Source of the DNA: Bacillota bacterium | GTDB lineage: Bacteria; Bacillota; Clostridia; Christensenellales; Aristaeellaceae | Length of the DNA: 64,000 bases | Direction of reading: 5' to 3' | Assembly (NCBI GenBank): GCA_023459675.1 | Contig: JAEWTC010000138.1 | Coordinates: forward strand, 1-64,000 | In this document: positions 63,412-64,000 of the stretch, one piece after another | Layout: every line of letters begins with the position of its first letter | Position numbering within the stretch: position 1 is the first letter of the stretch | Notes under the pieces: generated by a model | Database searches by the model: none | What the model was told of the DNA's origin: nothing | Seen by the model: the letters and a program-made list of their open reading frames with translations, nothing else | Position numbers and translations under genes: made by a program

Positions 63412-63935
63412 AGCAGACGCGAAGGTTGGCATTCTCGGCCGTATTCGTATCCATTATGATGGTGCTTGGCTATTTGGAAAGCCTGCTGCCAGTCTCCCCC
63501 GTTCCCGGTATCAAACTCGGGCTTGCCAACAGCGTGCTGATCGTATCCCTGTATTGGCTGGGTGTTCCCATCAGCTTTCAGATCATGGTGGTGAAAAACG
63601 TTCTGCTTGGGCTTTTCCTGGGAAACCCGATGCTCATTCCCTACAGCCTGGCGGGCGGTATCCTGAGCCTGACCCTGATGGGCTTATTGTACCGGCGCAA
63701 AGGTTTCAGCCCTGTGGGCGTCGGCATGGCCGGCGGCGTAGCGCATAACATTGGCCAGGTCGCCCTCGCAATGATTATTCTGCATACGCCGTCGCTCGTA
63801 TTTTACTTGGGCTTGCTCATGCCGGCAGGGGCGGCGATGGGTTTCGTCACCGGCACAATTTCGAAAATACTCGCCAAACGCTTTCCTCCCACGCAATCCG
63901 CGCATTCCCGGATCACCAAAGACGCAAAGGAGTAA
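63408..63935 (+). CDS. Gx transporter family protein (heptaprenyl diphosphate synthase component I-like)
   Basis: 175 residues, five to six membrane helices. Family blocks KLGLANSVLIVSLYWLG and GGVAHNIGQVALAMIIL are visible. Annotated by homology as component I of heptaprenyl diphosphate synthase or as a small-molecule (ECF S-component-like) transporter; the latter fits the membrane layout better. Coupled to the NusG-II gene. Confidence 0.9.
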   Translation: MKQTRRLAFSAVFVSIMMVLGYLESLLPVSPVPGIKLGLANSVLIVSLYWLGVPISFQIMVVKNVLLGLFLGNPMLIPYSLAGGILSLTLMGLLYRRKGFSPVGVGMAGGVAHNIGQVALAMIILHTPSLVFYLGLLMPAGAAMGFVTGTISKILAKRFPPTQSAHSRITKDAKE

Positions 63936-63940
63936 CAACC

Positions 63941-64000
63941 GTGAAGAAACAAGCCTGGCTCATCCTGACAATTATCGCCTTTATCGCGGGTTTAGCGCTG
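63941..64000 (+). CDS. N-terminal fragment of a membrane or exported protein (cut by window end)
   Basis: Only 20 codons, from GTG 63941 with AAAGGAG seven to eight bases upstream, encoding a lysine-led hydrophobic segment (KKQAWLILTIIAFIAGLAL). Such a segment is a signal or membrane anchor. In related clusters the next gene is often an FMN-binding (RnfG-like) or ApbE-type protein, but the fragment itself does not show this. Confidence 0.7.
   Translation, partial: MKKQAWLILTIIAFIAGLAL

Overview
The window looks like part of a chromosome from a GC-rich, low-motility Gram-positive bacterium of the Bacillota, most likely a clostridial lineage. The signs are the order rbgA-rnhB-(yifB)-dprA-topA-trmFO-hslV-hslU, a yaaO-like/tmk/mnmA run, the rplI-dnaB pair, a long-form hpf, a NusG-domain-II/Gx-transporter pair, strong AAGGAGG ribosome binding sites, frequent GTG/TTG starts and secreted Big_2 and CBM-like domains. 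There are no phage or insertion sequences, no tRNA or rRNA genes, and no CRISPR array. Species-level placement is not possible from sequence alone.

Layout. Bases 1-11688 (minus strand) form one long, tightly coupled operon: ppk1, cysE, cysS, a ComEA-like gene, a monotopic phosphoglycosyl transferase, a nucleotide-sugar epimerase, three glycosyltransferase genes (one is a tandem two-enzyme fusion) and wecB, which runs off the left edge. Bases 11896-15706 (plus) hold a secreted GH10 xylanase, then a PDZ/radical SAM (DUF512) gene with der. Bases 15714-22179 (minus) hold an operon of a MotA/ZorA-like and a MotB/ZorB-like motor pair, a small membrane protein of unknown function, argH, a polytopic GT-C glycosyltransferase and an acyltransferase. 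Bases 22336-26914 (minus) hold hpf, a structured intergenic region that may be a raiA-motif RNA, mnmA, a HAD-phosphatase/thymidylate-kinase fusion and an Orn/Lys/Arg decarboxylase-family gene. Bases 27154-33451 hold an MFS transporter, a zinc-ribbon membrane protein, yraN-glyA, a small SRP RNA with its own promoter and a DMT transporter.

Bases 33476-47220 (minus) carry the genome-maintenance operon rbgA-rnhB-[1392-residue tandem GT-C protein]-yifB-dprA-topA-trmFO-hslV-hslU. Bases 47395-50513 (minus) carry a DUF4097 gene, ybaB, recR and rmuC. From 50753 to 57338 (plus) come a secreted Big_2 protein, rarA, an orphan Spo0B-type histidine kinase, a polysaccharide flippase and a glycosyltransferase; then rplI, dnaB, yhaM-like and a lipoprotein. 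Between that lipoprotein and a convergent zinc-ribbon gene lies an array of four ~97-bp direct repeats. The right end holds an XRE regulator, a NusG-domain-II protein, a Gx transporter and the first 20 codons of another membrane protein.

How the parts fit. Surface polysaccharide genes occur at four places (1-7063, 15714-17970, 41544-45722, 54712-57338), interleaved with housekeeping genes: initiation on the lipid carrier, nucleotide-sugar supply, glycosyl transfer, flipping and acyl decoration are all represented. The least explained items are the flagellum-independent ZorAB-like motor operon, the repeat array at 61326-61720 and the structured RNA region upstream of hpf.
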